Assembly (NCBI RefSeq): GCF_019703515.2
Contig: NC_059356.1
Location: forward strand, 21,953,197 to 22,017,196
Direction: 5' to 3'
Source of the DNA: Myxocyprinus asiaticus
Lineage: Eukaryota; Chordata; Actinopteri; Cypriniformes; Catostomidae
Length of the DNA: 64,000 bases
Shown here piece by piece: positions 63,050 through 64,000 of the stretch. Both the position numbers and the translations under genes were made by a program. The notes below the pieces were generated by a model that made no database searches, was not told the DNA's origin, and was given only the letters and a program-made list of their open reading frames with translations. Every line of letters begins with the position of its first letter. Within the stretch, counting starts at the first letter, position 1.

Positions 63050-64000
63050 CACTATATTGCCAAAAGTATTCGCTCATCTGCCTTTAGACGCATATGAACT
63101 TAAGTGACATCCCATTCTTAATCCATAGGGTTTAATATGACGTCGGCTCACCCTTTGCAGCTATAACAGCTTCAACTCTTCTGGGAAGGCTTTCCACAAG
63201 GTTTAGGAGTGTGTTTATGGGAATTTTTGACCATTCTTCCAGAAGCGCATTTGTGAGGTCAGACACTGATGTTGGACGAGAAGGCCTGGCTCGCAGTCTT
63301 CGCTCTAATTCATCCCAAAGGTGCTCTATCGGGTTGAGGTAAGGACTCTGTGCAGGCCAGTCAAGTTCTTCCACACCAAACTCGCTCATCCATGTCTTTA
63401 TGGACCTTGCTTTGTGCACTGGTGCGCAGTCATGTTGGAACAGGAAGGGACCATCCCCAAACTGTTCCCACAAAGTTGGGAGCATGGAATTGTCCAAAAT
63501 CTCTTGGTATGCTGAAGCATTCAGAGTTCCTTTCACTGGAACTAAGGGGCCAAGCCCAGCTCCTGAAAAACAACCCCACACCATAATCCCCCTCCACCAA
63601 ACTTCACAGTTGGCACAATGCAGTCAGACATGTACCGTTCTCCTGGCAACCGCCAAACCCAGACTCGTCCATCAGATTGCCAGATGGAGAAGCGTGATTC
63701 GTCACTCCAGAGAACGCGTCTCCACTGCTCTAGAGTCCAGTGGCGGCATGCTTTACACCACTGCATCCGACGCTTTGCATTGCACTTGGTGATGTATGGC
63801 TTGGATGCAGCTGCTCGGCCATGGAAACCCATTCCATGAAGCTCTCTACGCACTGTTCTTGAGCTAATCTGAAGGCCACATGAACTTTGGAGGTCTGTAG
63901 CGATTGACTCTGCAGAAAGTTGGCGACCTCTGCGCACTATGCGCCTCAGCATCCGCTGACCCCGCTCTGTCATTTTACGTGGCCTACCACTTCGTGGCTG
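63050..64000 (-). mobile_element. Second Tc1-like family, cut by right window edge
   Basis: The visible end reads CACTATATTGCCAAAAGTAT next to the microsatellite, a Tc1-type terminus different from the CAGTGCATCC family. The transposase reads on the minus strand and runs off the window edge, so the other end is not visible. Confidence 0.88.
63132..64000 (-). pseudogene. Tc1-like transposase, 5' end outside window, one frameshift
   Basis: On the minus strand the frame enters from the right edge through the GRPRK linker between the two helix-turn-helix subdomains. It continues MTERGQRMLRRIVRRGRQLS, then LWSDESRFSIW with the first catalytic Asp, to the GGGG segment near 63590. A single-nucleotide loss in that G-run shifts frame. 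The rest ([23 protein letters not shown] with the second Asp, [13 protein letters not shown] with the Glu) is open to the stop at 63132. All three DDE residues survive, making it the least damaged transposase in the window. Confidence 0.9.

Overview
The window is vertebrate nuclear DNA, almost certainly from a teleost fish and most likely a cypriniform. The evidence is intron-containing genes with GT-AG splice sites, a Sleeping Beauty-type Tc1 element, other Tc1-like, hAT and DIRS elements, an L2-type LINE, TTAA-flanked foldback elements, and abundant TA, TG, GA and ATTT microsatellites. No CRISPR array, operon, tRNA or rRNA gene was seen.

Only two host genes are supported, and they converge tail to tail. 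B9D1 (plus strand, coding exons 43180-45776) is complete: seven exons join without a frame break into a 204-residue B9-domain protein of the ciliary transition zone. An epsin, called EPN2 from its position beside B9D1, lies on the minus strand. Its last five coding exons lie between 58147 and 48653, and a 3' UTR of about 2.6 kb runs to about 46030. Its ENTH and UIM exons must lie beyond the right edge. The two polyadenylation signals are about 140 bp apart.

Positions 1-42500 hold no host exon I can support. They are a layered field of mobile elements: hAT nonautonomous copies (1-575, 36325-37166), a 21-bp minisatellite grown inside a GCTGGT-rich element (1711-3628), a TTAA-flanked palindrome (6069-6732), two solo LTRs next to each other in a 39-bp tandem repeat (9084-9494 and 9510-9741), a broken Sleeping Beauty-type transposon carrying a nested palindromic MITE (20030-21938), a decayed DIRS-type tyrosine-recombinase retrotransposon nested in a MITE and itself split by a foldback element (24668-26790), a minus-strand L2-type LINE (27240-30325), an unclassified LTR-like block (33700-36110), and several microsatellites and tandem repeats.

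Positions 42500-64000 contain the genes, with transposons in their introns. B9D1 intron 3 carries a Tc1 remnant abutting a hAT element that ends 22 bp upstream of exon 4. EPN2 introns carry two nearly identical Tc1-like copies (49128-50756 and 59100-60729) that share one deletion, and a full-length but decayed BED-finger hAT transposon (53924-57087). Another Tc1-like element enters from the right edge.

I found no new multi-gene system. The observations most worth a second look are the nested insertions with readable target-site duplications, the shared deletion in the two Tc1 copies and the recombination hazard they pose for EPN2, and the possible transposon-made branch point in B9D1.
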